Below are positions 9,833 to 19,890 of a DNA stretch of 64,000 nucleotides, piece after piece. A program made the translations under genes and the position numbers. The stretch spans positions 137,416,001-137,480,000 of the forward strand of contig CM032232.1 in the NCBI GenBank assembly GCA_019009955.1. The letters run 5' to 3'. How positions within the stretch are numbered: the stretch's first letter is position 1; each line of letters starts with the position of its first letter. Below the pieces are notes generated by a model, which saw only the letters and a list, made by a program, of their open reading frames with translations, did no database searches and was not told where the DNA came from. Source of the stretch: Riptortus pedestris (Eukaryota > Arthropoda > Insecta > Hemiptera > Alydidae).

Positions 9833-11086
9833 GTAACCTCTGTCTGTACATTGATTTTTTTCGCGAAATTTCACGATAACTTTTCGTTTCACATGTCATA
9901 GACACCATAACTACATTTTGTTTCTTTCGTGTCCGTTTGTTAGTTTGTTTGTTTGTTTGTTACCTTTTCACACATAAACGACTGAACCGAATTTTATGAA
10001 ACTTGGTATGTATATTACTACTAACCCAACTTAGACTTTAGGCTATATTAATATCCTCTGAGACGAACAGGATTGGGGTTATAAGGGAGGCCTGAAATTA
10101 AAAATAGCGATATTTAATTTCCTATTGCTTTTTCTGCAAATATTCACATAACAAAAGTTGTTTATTTTGTGATTTGGAGTAACATTTGTTATATGCACTT
10201 TTGCCGTATACGGAAGTATAAATGAGTTATACGCTAAAAACTATAGCGGGAGTCCACAATTTTATTTGGCACAAAAGACTCAACCGAACTAAACCAAACG
10301 CGCTATGTGAATTAATACTAACGATTTCCTTATAATAAGCCATACTAACATTTCTAGGGGCGGGCAGGAGTGGGGGTTATAAGGTAGGAGTGAAATTAAA
10401 TATAGTGATATTTCGTTTCCTATTGGTTTTTCGGCAAATATACACATAACAAAAGTTCTTTATTTTGTTATTTAGAGAAACGTTTGTTATATACACTATC
10501 GTCGTATACCGAAGTATAAAGGCGTTATAAATATTATAGCGGGAGTCAACTATTTTATTTGGCACAAAAGACACAACCGAACTAAATAAAACACTCGGCA
10601 TTTGTATTAGCACTAACGCCTTCCTTATAATAAGAAATACTGACATTTCTAGGGACGGGCAGGAGTGGGTGTTATAAGGGAGGCCTGAAATTAAAAATAC
10701 AGATATTTCGTTTCCTATTGGGGTTTCGGCAAATATGCACATTACAAAAGTTGTTTATTTTGTTATTTAGAGAAATTAGCTCAACAATTCTTTTCAATAT
10801 GGACTACCAGGTACCTCACCTGGAAAAATTAATTCAAATTCTAATATATTATTATAATATGTTGTCCTTAATAATTTAAATTTATGCATAATGCACAGGA
10901 AACGGGAAATATGACAATATGGAGGGCAGTGAAGACTTACTTAAAAAATAAATTTTATTATTAACAAATCCACGGAAACGACGGGACGGGTAAATGTCAA
11001 AATATTGTACAAAGTAAAGCCTTGCCAAAAAAAATACCATCACCATCCAGCCCCAAACGAATTCCCGGGCGAAGCTCTGAGCTAGT
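9828..11086 (+). mobile_element. H2 (Helitron-like), nearly complete, three monomers
   Basis: It begins after (TA)n with AAATTGTAACCTCTGTCTG. A CATGTCATAGACACCAT segment, GTTTG repeats and the module CCGAATTTTATGAAACTTGG follow. Then come three monomers of about 297 bases, each with GGAGTGGGGGTTATAAGG or a variant. A unique region containing TACCAGGTACCTCACCTGG leads to the 3' end, where part of the hairpin is deleted (CCCGGGCGAAGCTCTGAGCTAGT). No coding sequence is seen. It splits the duplicated block described alongside. Confidence 0.65.
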
Positions 11087-11105
11087 ATCCTATATTATTG
11101 GTCTG

Positions 11106-11358
11106 CCCTGAGAGAAACTACTAAAACCACATTTTTTGCTAATGGAATAAGTATAACTCTTTTAAAGAACTAATTTTGAGATAGTAACTTCTGAAATTTC
11201 ACAGTTTCAATTAGTAGTTTGGCGTGGAGATCTAAATTCTAAAACTTACCTCTCATTTCCTGAAATTGAACCCGCAGAGAAGTTAAGCAACAACTCCAAC
11301 TTCTGTATTTACAATGTTGAGATAAATATAAATAGTTATGAAGGTGCCTTGGGAAAGA
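11106..11358. repeat. Duplicated block, copy 1 second part
   Basis: Matches 13367-13604 closely, from AACTACTAAAACCAC to GGTGCCTTGGGAAAGA. It continues the block interrupted by the H2 element. Its nature is unknown; no frame or ends are recognised. Confidence 0.75.
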
Positions 11359-11592
11359 GTATTATTCATTTGGATGAGTATTATATTTGACATATTATTC
11401 GAACTTTCAGGTTGGCAAAAACTCAATTTGCAAAAGGGATTGCTAAATCCATTTGGAACTTTTTGAATATTAGTTTGACCGAACTACATGAATAGGGTGT
11501 CACGCAGGGACTGCACGAATCAAGCAGTTATCCTACTAGTGCTACTAGAATTGTTAATGCTAGCATCTCACCATATATTCTATATCTCTTCT
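11359..11592. other. Unassigned, with an H1 3'-end scrap
   Basis: GTGTCACGCAGGGACTGCACG at about 11499-11541 is a diverged H1 3' end followed by CAAGCAGTTATCC. The rest is unassigned. Confidence 0.4.
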
Positions 11593-11704
11593 GCAGCAGG
11601 TGCTACGTAAACTAAGCCGATTTCCCTCGTGAAGTTTAGCAATAGATAAATCTACCTATTGGTATCACAACACCACCGTCAATATTAAGTGATAAATACA
11701 AACA
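11593..11704 (-). mobile_element. H1 form B, 3' part (interrupted copy)
   Basis: Begins GCAGCAGGTGCTACGTAAACT, then AAGCCGATTTCCC and ACACCACCGTCAATATTAAG. It is interrupted by a LINE insertion; the last 13 bases, ATAAATACAAACA, are repeated on the far side. Confidence 0.75.
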
Positions 11705-12521
11705 CTTATTACACAAATCTACACATACCTGCACAATCTACACAATTATAACATAATTATGATGTGGCTACCGGGACATACAGACATAAAACAAAGTATT
11801 GACATCGACAGACAAGCTAAATTAGCAGCCAGGAAAAGAACTGTGAACATCGACAGGCTGACTGCACAAGACATGAAACTGGGAATTAAAACAGATTTAC
11901 TCAGTGACTGGACAAACTGACAACAAACTCCGAGAAATCCTAGGCAACCTAAACAAAGGAAAAGCTCTGGAAAACCTATCCATACGAGATCAAGTGATGT
12001 TGACTAGACTTAGAATCGGACATTCACTACTTACACATGCATACCTTATAAACCGCAAAGACCGACCTACATGCACTCACTGTAACACAATAATGACCAT
12101 TAAACATCTCCTGACTGACTGCAGACTACGTGAACATGTGAACTTACCCAACGACTTGTACGAACTATTAACAGAAGGTAGCCCTCATATAAAAACACTC
12201 TTAAACCACTTGAAGACAACAGACATTTACAACAAACTTTAAAACTCACCTACCCTACTCATTTCTATGCGCTTTAAGTCTGTGTATAACACATTTTTAA
12301 TCTTGTGTCTTAGACTTCCATACCCTCATGGCAGGATTTATCTCAACATTTATAGTTTTACATAGCTTTATTTTAACATTTCCTTAATTTTATTTCCATT
12401 TATTTTACACAAGTTTTTATAATTTCGAAAACATTTTTTCTTCATTTAGAAAATTTTAATTTAGAGAATTCAAATAAATGATACTGAGCGACATCGCCTA
12501 GTTGCGGAGCTCTTCAGATAA
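11705..12521 (+). mobile_element. 5'-truncated LINE inserted in H1, with 13-bp target duplication
   Basis: The insertion is bounded by ATAAATACAAACA at 11692-11704 and 12522-12534, so its limits are well defined. It contains the last part of ORF2, a T-rich 3' region, and a 3' tail with GAGCGACATCGCC...GCGGAGCTC and TAAATAAATA. The same tail motif occurs at 16357-16403. Confidence 0.8.
11762..12242 (+). pseudogene. LINE ORF2 C-terminus (end of RNase H and zinc-knuckle tail)
   Basis: The first frame reads WLPGHTDIKQSIDIDRQAK, the last segment of an RNase H domain. A frameshift near 11900 moves the reading into the frame that continues TDNKLREILGNLNKG, RLRIGHSLLTHAYLI, and CTHCNTIMTIKHLLTDC, a CCHC-type zinc-knuckle motif seen at the C-terminus of I/R1/Jockey-group ORF2 proteins. 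It stops at 12242. The endonuclease and RT domains and most of RNase H are missing because the element is 5' truncated. It is the same family type as the fragments at 38.2, 51.1 and 56.6 kb, to judge from the shared RIGH...C..C...L...H.L..C layout. Confidence 0.8.
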
Positions 12522-13185
12522 ATAAATACAAACAGAAATAAGAAATTTTTCCACTCCTGACGGGAAGCGTCTGAAATGTAAACAAACAGGTCTGTCAGCT
12601 TTTCAGCGGAAAGAAAAACAATTACTGAAATACATCAGAATATAGCATACTAACTTAATTGAAAACTATTAACCTTAACTGGTACTGTCATTTATAATGG
12701 AATCAGAGTAATATTTATCCCAATCAAACAAATTTTAGTAGTCCAAACATGTAAGAGGGAAAGGGTGGGGGGGGGGGGTCACCAGAACATATTTGCATGT
12801 ATCTCGTTTAATAAAGGTCTCTTGAAAAAAAAAACATTTAGTATTTAAGATTCGAATAATGGGGTTTATTATATAATAAAGTATTGTTTGAATAACATGA
12901 CCAGAAGGGTTTGCTGAAGGCTGAAATCTTAAAAATGCAAATATCTCTGTTAATATTCAAAATAGAGAATTAATGTATAAAACAACATTTCTAGTACATT
13001 TAATTTGCAATAATGTTGGTTCTATACAATGTTTCGATCCGACGTATAGTAACGGAGATATTTCGAATTTTCAACATTCTTCTCCCCTCTCCCTGCCATT
13101 GGTCCGATTTCAGCCATTAACAAACTTGATCTTAATCGAGTTTGGTAACGATCAAGCAAAACTTGCGACCACTAGAGAGTTAACA

Positions 13186-13237
<52 letters not shown>
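12522..13237 (-). mobile_element. H1 form B, remainder of interrupted copy
   Basis: Continues the copy begun at 11593: GGGAAGCGTCTGAAATG, a 13-base G-run at 12767-12779, GGGTTTGCTGAAGGCTGAAA, the body, and (TA)n at about 13192-13237. The 5' end beyond the microsatellite is missing; the duplicated block follows directly. Confidence 0.75.
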
Positions 13238-13238
<1 letters not shown>

Positions 13239-13241
13239 GGA

Positions 13242-13604
13242 CTTTTTGAAATAATCTATGTATAAATTAATTGTAACCCACTACTGATGCATGTAATATG
13301 CTAACTTGCATGGGACATGCAAAAACAAATAAACGGCCTTCTTATAGGGTTACTATAGGAAAACTACTAAAACCACCTTGTTTGCTAATGGAATAAGTAT
13401 AACTCTTTTAAAGAACTAATTTTGAGATAGTAACTTCTGAAATTTCACAGTTTCAATTAGTAGTTACGCGTGGGGATCTAAATTCTAAAACTTACCTCTC
13501 ATTTCCTGAAATTGAACCCGCAGAGAAGTTAAGCAACAACTCCAACTTCTGTATTTACAATGCTGAGATAAGTATAAATAGTTATGAAGGTGCCTTGGGA
13601 AAGA
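13242..13604. repeat. Duplicated block, uninterrupted copy 2
   Basis: Continuous version of the block found in two pieces at 9633-9757 and 11106-11358, differing by scattered substitutions. It is flanked on both sides by (TA)n. It could be a non-coding element or a duplicated piece of locus. Confidence 0.75.
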
Positions 13605-13615
13605 ATATATATATA

Positions 13616-13684
<69 letters not shown>
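13605..13684. repeat. (TA)n microsatellite
   Basis: About 80 bases of TA units with two interruptions (GAATATA, GTATATA). Confidence 0.9.
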
Positions 13685-13689
<5 letters not shown>

Positions 13690-14574
13690 TCTTCTAACCC
13701 CCCCCCCCTTTCTTTGGTGTGTGTTTGTTTATTTGTTTGTTACCTTTTCATGCATAAACGGCTGAACTGAATTTTTTGAAACTTGGTACGTATATTAGTA
13801 CTAACCCAACTTAGACTTTAGGCTATATTAATATTCTCTGAGACGAAAAGGAGTGGGGGTTATAACGGAGGCCAGAAATTAAAAATAGCAATATTTCGTT
13901 TCCTATTGGTTTTTCGTCAAATGTATACTTAACAAAAGTTGTTTATCTTGTAATGTAGATTAACTTTTGTTATATATATTTTTTTCGTATACCGAATTAT
14001 AAACGAGATATACGTTAAAACCTTTAGGGGAAGTGAAACATTTTATTTGGCACAAAAGACTAAACCGAACTAAATAGAACTCGGTATGTGTATTAGCACT
14101 GACGCCTTGATTATAATAAGCCATACCAACATTTCTAGGGACGGGCAGGAATGGGGGTTATAAGGGAGGCCTGAAATTAAAAATATTGATATTTCGTTTC
14201 CTATTGGGGTTTTCGGAAATATGCACATAACAAAAGTTGTTTATTTTGTTATTTAGAGAAACTTTCGTTATATACACTATCGTTGTATAAACGAGATATA
14301 CACTAAAAACTAGAGCGGGAGCCAACACTTTTGGGTTGGCATAACGATTGAACCGAATTTAAAAAAAAAAACTCGGAATGTGAATTAGGATTAATTCTTC
14401 CATGATTATAAGATATATTAAAATTTTTAGGTCCAAACGGAAGTGGGGGTTATGAGGGTGGCCTGAATTGAAAAATTGTGATATTCCGATTCCAATTGGT
14501 TTTTCAATGATTTTCTATAAAAATACAATCATTAGTCATCTATGATTTTCCGGGCATTGCCGGGTATATTAGCT
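13685..14574 (+). mobile_element. H2 (Helitron-like), variant 3' end
   Basis: The start is unusual (AAGTTCTTCTAA plus a C-run). Then come TTGTTACCTTTTCATGCATAA, the CTGAACTGAATTTT module and three monomers (GAGTGGGGGTTATAA and variants). The 3' hairpin reads CCGGGCATTGCCGG and is followed by GTATATTAGCTAT instead of CTAGT, so this is a diverged subfamily. Confidence 0.55.
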
Positions 14575-14838
14575 ATATTATATATACAAAATACGTACAT
14601 TATAGATGATATTTAGTTATAATAAATGCTATCCATGATTTTGATTTGAATTATTCACGGTGTGTCAAACAGTGGAGATGGAATGATTAGAGAATTATTT
14701 TCATTTATTCTTCAAATCTAAAATTTGTTTTCCATAAGTCGCCCAAGGGACCCTTTCGGGGAAAAGTGCGCCTAGTCGGAAAGAGCAGTTGTACATAGAA
14801 GCATTGCCAAAAACAAAATAAAATCTTTCCTTTTTAAA
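14575..14838. other. Unassigned sequence
   Basis: No recognised feature. Confidence 0.4.
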
Positions 14839-14961
14839 TGATTTCCCGAGCGAAGCCGGGTTCATCTCCTGGGTAGGATCGATGTACATTAGTGGAAATG
14901 TTTCAAAAATCGCGTCTTGAGTACGACTTCAATAGCTGGATTCCCTTAAGGGAAATCTGCT
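14839..14961 (-). mobile_element. H2 3'-hairpin scrap joined to an H1 5' end
   Basis: The first 24 bases resemble the H2 terminus (TTCCCGAGCGAAGCCGGGTT). They run directly into CATCTCCTGGGTAGGATCGAT and the rest of an H1 5' end through CCCTTAAGGGAAATCTGCT. The fusion point lies within the H1 sequence GTCATCTCC. Confidence 0.6.
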
Positions 14962-15547
14962 AAAACAGAATTGCAAATCTGAGTGGAGTAGAAACTTTTA
15001 TCATTAAAGAAATTTATTACAATGAATGTCTTACATTCGTAATACAGTTATAATGCTCGTTCATAAAAGTTTAGGATTACTCCTTGAGAAAAGTTAATTG
15101 TAGACTAGATGGTATAATATTACTTACAACTAAAATGGTCCTGGTTAAAGTTATAACAGGCTTTCTGTTTATTCTGATATCTCCATAAAATTTCAGAGAC
15201 CAACAAACTTTCTCTCTTTGAATCAAACTCTAAAAACTGTGTTTCAACATTTATTAGCCTTTGCGAGTCTTAATTAACGAATTCTTGTGGCCCTTTAATA
15301 TTCAAAAACAATTCCGAAGTGAATCTAAAAGTTATATTTAATTAATTAATTAGTTATTTCGCTTTATTTCATTTTCTCATTGAATGAGTTTCTTCAATTT
15401 TAATTTTACTTTTTAATTAGCAGATAGTTTTTTTTTCAGGTAATTTGGCACGTCATCAAAAATAATATGTTTGGTGAAATAAGAGAAAATAATATAATAT
15501 TCATAATTTTTCTTAATCATAATGATTTGATTATATGCTATATTTTA
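14962..15547. other. Unassigned AT-rich sequence
   Basis: No frame longer than background and no recognised repeat. Confidence 0.4.
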
Positions 15548-15641
15548 CCAGATTTCCCCTAAGGAGGAGGAAGTTGTATTCATGATGGGATTTTCGTTGA
15601 TTTTTCTCTAATGTAGTGGATGACGAAAATGAGGTTCATTC

Positions 15642-15689
<48 letters not shown>

Positions 15690-15906
15690 GTCTGTTACCG
15701 CTCTAGCGGTCGCAGTTTTAGTCGTATCGTTACCAAACTCGATATATACGCTTTTCATGTAAAACTAAAGATTAACTTCGTTAACAGCTGAAATAGGACT
15801 GGTGGGAGAGAGGAATAACGAAAATTTCAAATATCTGCGTTATTTTTAGTCCGATGGAAAAATTTTCCAGATCCAATGATATACATTTAATTACCTATAA
15901 CTGTTG

Positions 15907-15956
<50 letters not shown>
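15548..15956 (+). mobile_element. H1, diverged and 3' truncated
   Basis: A damaged 5' end (CAGATTTCCCCTAAGGAGG), GATGACGAAAATGAGG, (TA)n near 15645-15685, CTGTTACCGCTCTAGCGGTCGC and a decayed body. It stops at a second (TA)n at 15905-15956. Confidence 0.6.
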
Positions 15957-15959
<3 letters not shown>

Positions 15960-16390
15960 CTTTATTTCTCTGCTGTGTTCAATATTTCTTTTTTGATTTC
16001 CATTCATGCTTTTTGAGTTCCATTTCCATTTTTGAGTTCTAGTTCCGCTTTGTGTTTCATTCAGTTTTTGTGTTTAATTTCGCCTTTTGTGTTATATTTT
16101 TTTTATTCCAGTTCTGTTTTGAGTTGCGTTCCTATTTTTTTCCCATTTCTGTTTTGATTTTATCTCTGTTTTTCGTGTTTTCTCTCTGTGTTTTGATCCT
16201 TTTGTGTTCTGTGCTCCTTTTGCGTTTTGTGTTCCTTATCTGTTTTGTTTTCTTTTTGTGTTTTGTGTTCCATTTCTGTTTTGTTTAATTTTGTTAATTT
16301 TTTTTTTGTTTGTATTGTTTTGTTTTTTTTAAGTTACAAATCCTTTAGTTTAGAGCAACATCGCCGAAGCTGCGAAGCTCCAATAAATAA

Positions 16391-16403
<13 letters not shown>
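15957..16403 (+). mobile_element. LINE 3' region with T-rich degenerate tandem repeat
   Basis: A run of about 350 bases repeats variants of TTTTGTGTTCC and TTTCTGTTTTG. It ends with GAGCAACATCGCC, GCGAAGCTCC and AATAAATAAATAAATA, the same 3' tail as the LINE at 11.7-12.5 kb. The frame across it is an artefact of the T-rich composition. Confidence 0.5.

Positions 16404-16436
<33 letters not shown>
16404..16436. repeat. (TA)n microsatellite
   Basis: Short TA tract between a LINE tail and an H1 fragment. Confidence 0.85.
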
Positions 16437-16439
<3 letters not shown>

Positions 16440-16621
16440 CATAAGATTGGTTCAATAGAATCTTTTTAAGCACAATAATGGAGATCCTCCGTTCTACTGG
16501 TCAGAATTCAACCGTTAATGAAATTGATTTTAGGTTTCACAAAAAACGCTTATATATCAAGTTGGGTAAAACAAAAATCGCGTTCAGCCTTCGTAGCTGA
16601 TTCTGTTAAAGGAAATCTGCT
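16437..16621 (-). mobile_element. H1 fragment with internal deletion
   Basis: Body landmarks (CATAAGATTGGTTC, AACCGTTAATGAA) run into a shortened 5' end, TAGCTGATTCTGTTAAAGG then AAATCTGCT. The (TA)n and adjoining 5' block are deleted. Confidence 0.55.
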
Positions 16622-16695
16622 AAACATGTAGCACATAAAATTGCTTAAATAAATTTTTTTGTTCATCCAGAAACGCAGTGGACGACTTTCTTATA

Positions 16696-17297
16696 CAGGG
16701 TGGTCCACGAAAAACCGGACGGCTTTGAATCGCCCAGTACTTGGCGGCTGGTGGAGGGGGAAACGCACCGTCAAGGTCACTCGACTCCCCACCGCCTGCC
16801 ATTCAGTCGCCATTATGCCATCGCATGTTTGCATACGACATATTTATAAAATATGGTGAATCAGTAGTTGAAACTCAATGATGTTTCAGGCGTTATTTTC
16901 ATATCGGACGCCATGGTGAAATACCGAGTAGGAATACCATTCTAAGGTGGGTAAATTCATTTAGATCCACGGGTTCTGTTATGAAAACAAAGCCACCTGG
17001 CCCTGCTCGGTCGGCACGCACGCCACAAAACGTGGACAGAGTGAGAGAGGCGATTCTGTGTAGTCCCGGCCGTTCTGCTAGACGTCATGCAGCTGAAAAT
17101 TTTCAAGAAAGTCTTAAAATGTGTGTTCGTGAAAGTGGCCGCCATTTAAGTGATGTTATTTTTAAAAAATAAAGTAATGTATTTTTTAAAAATTGCATAA
17201 ATTCAGCTTTATTTTTGTGTAAATAAAATGTATCTGTCTTCAAAACTAACAGAGTAATTACTATTTTAAAACCGTCCGTTTCCCGTGGACCACCCTG
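16696..17297 (+). mobile_element. Tc1/mariner-like deletion derivative with TIRs
   Basis: Ends are inverted repeats of about 26 bases: CAGGGTGGTCCACGAAAAAC at the left, matched by CCGTGGACCACCCTG at the right. TA precedes the left end; the right side reads TG. The 602-bp element holds pieces of both ends of a transposase gene but no catalytic middle. Confidence 0.75.
16825..17172 (+). pseudogene. Tc1/mariner-like transposase remnant
   Basis: One frame, interrupted by TGA at 16879-16881, reads YGESVVETQ, then FHIGRHGEIPSRNTILRWVN, STGSVMKTKPPGPARSARTP and VDRVREAILCSPGRSARRHA. This is the DNA-binding half of a Tc1/mariner-group transposase as I know it from arthropods. Immediately after HAAEN it jumps to ESLKMCVRESGRHLSDVIF, which looks like the extreme C-terminus of the same protein. 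The DDE/D catalytic domain has been removed by an internal deletion, so the element cannot move itself. Confidence 0.7.
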
Positions 17298-17310
17298 TGT
17301 TACACTTTTG

Positions 17311-17535
17311 GTGAAGCTCAGGTTAACCATGTGAGTTTTAGCGTTGGCTTTAATCTCACATGGTAACTAGAGGGGCAAGTTCGATTCCCGCCTGGGAAAC
17401 AGCTATTTATTTAGTGACAAGCTCCTTGAATAAAATCTCTAGTCTCACTCTGGCAAGAAAATGGTGGTAACCTGTAGATAACACACCCCAACTAGCCATT
17501 GTAGCAAAATGTGGACGTTAATAAATTATAATAAT
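17311..17535 (+). mobile_element. tRNA-derived SINE, copy 1
   Basis: The head has an A-box-like AGCTCAGGTTAACC and, near 17379, a perfect B box GTTCGATTCCC. The body reads CCTGGGAAACAGCTATTTAT, TTTAGTGACAAGC and AACCTGTAGATAACAC, and the copy ends in an ATAA-rich tail. Three other copies share this body (32.3, 55.7 and 59.0 kb). The tRNA head would carry the internal RNA polymerase III promoter. Confidence 0.7.
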
Positions 17536-17556
17536 ATACATATTTTCTGTATTCTG

Positions 17557-17666
17557 GAAATCTGCTATTTAGGTTGTACTCATGACGCGATTTTCGAAAA
17601 ATGTCTACAAATGTCCACCGATCCTACCCAGTAATGACGAAAATGAGGTTCGTTCAAAATTGTATA

Positions 17667-17752
<86 letters not shown>

Positions 17753-18100
17753 CACACACAATATAACGTTGTATGATGACGTCAGCATTTATGATTTTAC
17801 GTTCTTAACTTGAAAAATTCATTCAACACTAAAGATTATATTAGTTAATGGCTGAAATTGGTCAAGAATATAGCGTGTTTAGAGAGAAGGGGGATTTATT
17901 AATTCAAAATATCTCAGAGTCGGATCGAAAATGTTCTAGGTCAAGACTTGTAATGGTTTTGATGTTCTATAATTGTTGCTCAATACATTTTCTTTTAACT
18001 ATTTTATTAAGGGAGTTACTAGTACTTTCTTACACGCTAGCATGTGATTACCAACATTGGGGAAATATGCTTTATTTACACAGCCGCTGCGCGACGGACA
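17557..18100 (+). mobile_element. H1, complete but diverged
   Basis: 5' end GGAAATCTGCTATTTAGG (terminus decayed), CATGACGCGATTTTCGAAAA, then a compound (TA)n(TG)n tract at about 17661-17752, a decayed body and a recognisable 3' end (CAGCCGCTGCGCGACGGAC). Confidence 0.65.
17711..17750. repeat. (TG)n microsatellite
   Basis: About 19 TG units extending the H1 (TA)n core. Likely arose by TA-to-TG change and expansion. Confidence 0.9.
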
Positions 18101-18230
18101 TTACTTGTATGACAGAAATACTGAAATTACAAAATTAAACTCTCAGCAAAACATTGTTTGTGTTGGTTTGTTTTTTTTTAATAGGCAATATTACATTGCA
18201 CTGCATCCTCTATTAAGTCATTAGAGGATA

Positions 18231-18498
18231 TTACATTTCCTTGAACAAATGAGTTTCCTGAAAAAGAAAGTATAAGCTTTTTCTACGTTTTCTTTGTCGT
18301 TTCCAAGGAATTATTTTAGGGGTCTTCGCTCTTCTTGGACTATCGTATTTTTCACAAGTTAGAAGAAAGTTTGAAAAGGTTAGACAAAGGTTACAACAGT
18401 CACAGGTGGGTGTGAACAGGTCTTTCAATAGATAACTATGGGTTAATGTGGTGTGACCTATTCGAATACGAGCAAGAAAAACTTCCTCATTTGGTTTT
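18231..18498 (-). pseudogene. LINE ORF2 C-terminal fragment, decayed
   Basis: On the minus strand an open frame reads NEEVFLARIRIGHTTLTHSYL, then CDCCNLCLTFSNFLLTCEKYDS. The RIGH...LTH...LL segment and the C..C...L...LL.C pattern match the post-RNase H zinc-knuckle tail of I/R1/Jockey-type ORF2 proteins; one Cys and the His are altered. The frame continues to 18231 without recognisable content. A run of about 28 T lies just upstream of it (plus-strand 18499-18526). Confidence 0.6.
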
Positions 18499-18526
18499 GT
18501 TTTTTTTTTTTTTTTTTTTTTTTTTT
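18499..18526. repeat. Poly-T tract
   Basis: A run of about 28 T on the plus strand, possibly the poly-A tail of a minus-strand retroelement. Confidence 0.7.
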
Positions 18527-18555
18527 CCTGGTTGCAGTATTTCAGGGGGTGTATT

Positions 18556-18680
18556 AGCAGATTTTCCTTAAGAGAAATCAGCTATTGAGGTCGTACTCAT
18601 GACGCGATTTTTGAAAATTTTCTTCAAATGTCCATCGATCCTACCCAGGAGATGACGAAAATGAGGTATGTACAAAATTA

Positions 18681-18740
<60 letters not shown>

Positions 18741-19186
18741 TACATTTGTCTGTTAACGCTGTAGCGGTCGCAATTTTTATTTGATCGTTACCAAACTCAA
18801 TATTTAAACGTTTTATGAAAAAAGACAGATCAAGTTCGTTAACGGCTGAAATCGGACCAGTGGGAAGGGGGGTTAAGAGTGGGGATTTTCAAAAATTCGA
18901 AATATCTCCGTTACCATATGTCGGATCACAAAAGTGTATAGAACCAATCTTATTTTAAATTAAATTTACTGTAAATATTGTTCTATACATTTATTCTCTA
19001 TCTTGAGTATTAACCGAGATATTGGCATTTTTATTAAATTTGGGACGATAACGTATGACGGAATTTCCCTCCAAAAGCTAGTTTGGCCCTTTGCCGTAAC
19101 TGTTCATCTCTCGTATGGAGATTTCTCTATTGTATAACTTCACGTGGGAAATCTGCTTAGTTTACGCAGCCCCTGCGTGGCGGACG
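18556..19186 (+). mobile_element. H1, complete exemplar of the short form
   Basis: One of the cleanest copies (631 bp). 5' AGCAGATTTTCCTTAAGAGA hairpin; CATCGATCCTACCCAGGAGA; (TA)n at about 18679-18740; CTGTTAACGCTGTAGCGGTCGC; G-run at 18866-18872; AAAATTCGAAATATCTCCGTT; ACCGAGATATTGGC; 3' GTGGGAAATCTGCTTAG, stem-loop CGCAGCCCCTGCG, GGCGGAC. No open frame of note: non-autonomous. Confidence 0.85.
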
Positions 19187-19612
19187 TTTTTAATTATACA
19201 TGGGTGGCTTCATGGTTTCGTTATTTAACGAATTCCAGCAAATATATAAATAATCAGTTTATAGTCGAGAAAGACATAGAATTTTAATATGAATGCCCCC
19301 AAGATACCAATAAAAAACTCCTTTAATTTTTTACTACACACGCGCTTTGTTTGAATCATCCATTTGACTAGATGTTATAGTTTTTTCTCAATTTGTGATA
19401 GTAATACATTTTAACAATCAGTTCCAAAATAGTGTTGAATTTGGGTTATTCTTATAATGTAGCTAACTTGAATTAAGTCAAATTTCAGGGATTCATTTCC
19501 TATAATTAAATTGACCACATTGAAGTTGGGTGGGCTTTTGACCTATTGGAAAAGATAAGTGAGAATGTTGTCATATTAGTTCTGTATTAGTAGATTTACA
19601 GGAAATCAAATT
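19187..19612. other. Unassigned sequence
   Basis: AT-rich. No frame, no recognised repeat. Confidence 0.4.
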
Positions 19613-19729
19613 TTAGAAAATTTCCCTTAAGAGAAATCAGGTACTGAAGTCGTTCTCATGAGGCAAATTTCGATCAATTGTCCATCAATCCTACCCAGGA
19701 GGTGACGAAAACGAGGTCCGTTCAAAATT
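19613..19729 (+). mobile_element. H1 5' part (interrupted copy)
   Basis: TTTCCCTTAAGAGAAATCAGG, CCTACCCAGGAGGTGACG, GTCCGTTCAAAATTG. The microsatellite and a foldback follow, then the rest of the copy at about 20213. Confidence 0.65.
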
Positions 19730-19855
19730 GTGTGTGTGAGTGTGTGTGTGTGTGTCTGTGTATGCGTGGGCGTGCGTGCGTGCGTGTGTGTGTGTGCGCG
19801 TGCGTGCGTGTGCGTGCGTGCGTGTGTATGGGTGCGTGCGTGCGTGCGTGAATAA
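19730..19855. repeat. (TG)n / (GTGC)n microsatellite
   Basis: TG units mixed with TGCG repeats occupy the position of the H1 (TA)n. Open frames on both strands here are low-complexity artefacts. Confidence 0.9.
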
Positions 19856-19890
19856 TTGTGTTGATGTTTTCGACCAGGTCATATTTATAT

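Noticed and set aside
15854..16288. Two Phe/Leu-rich plus-strand frames that look like membrane proteins
   Set aside because: They arise from a T-rich degenerate tandem repeat ahead of a LINE 3' tail; hydrophobicity follows from composition.
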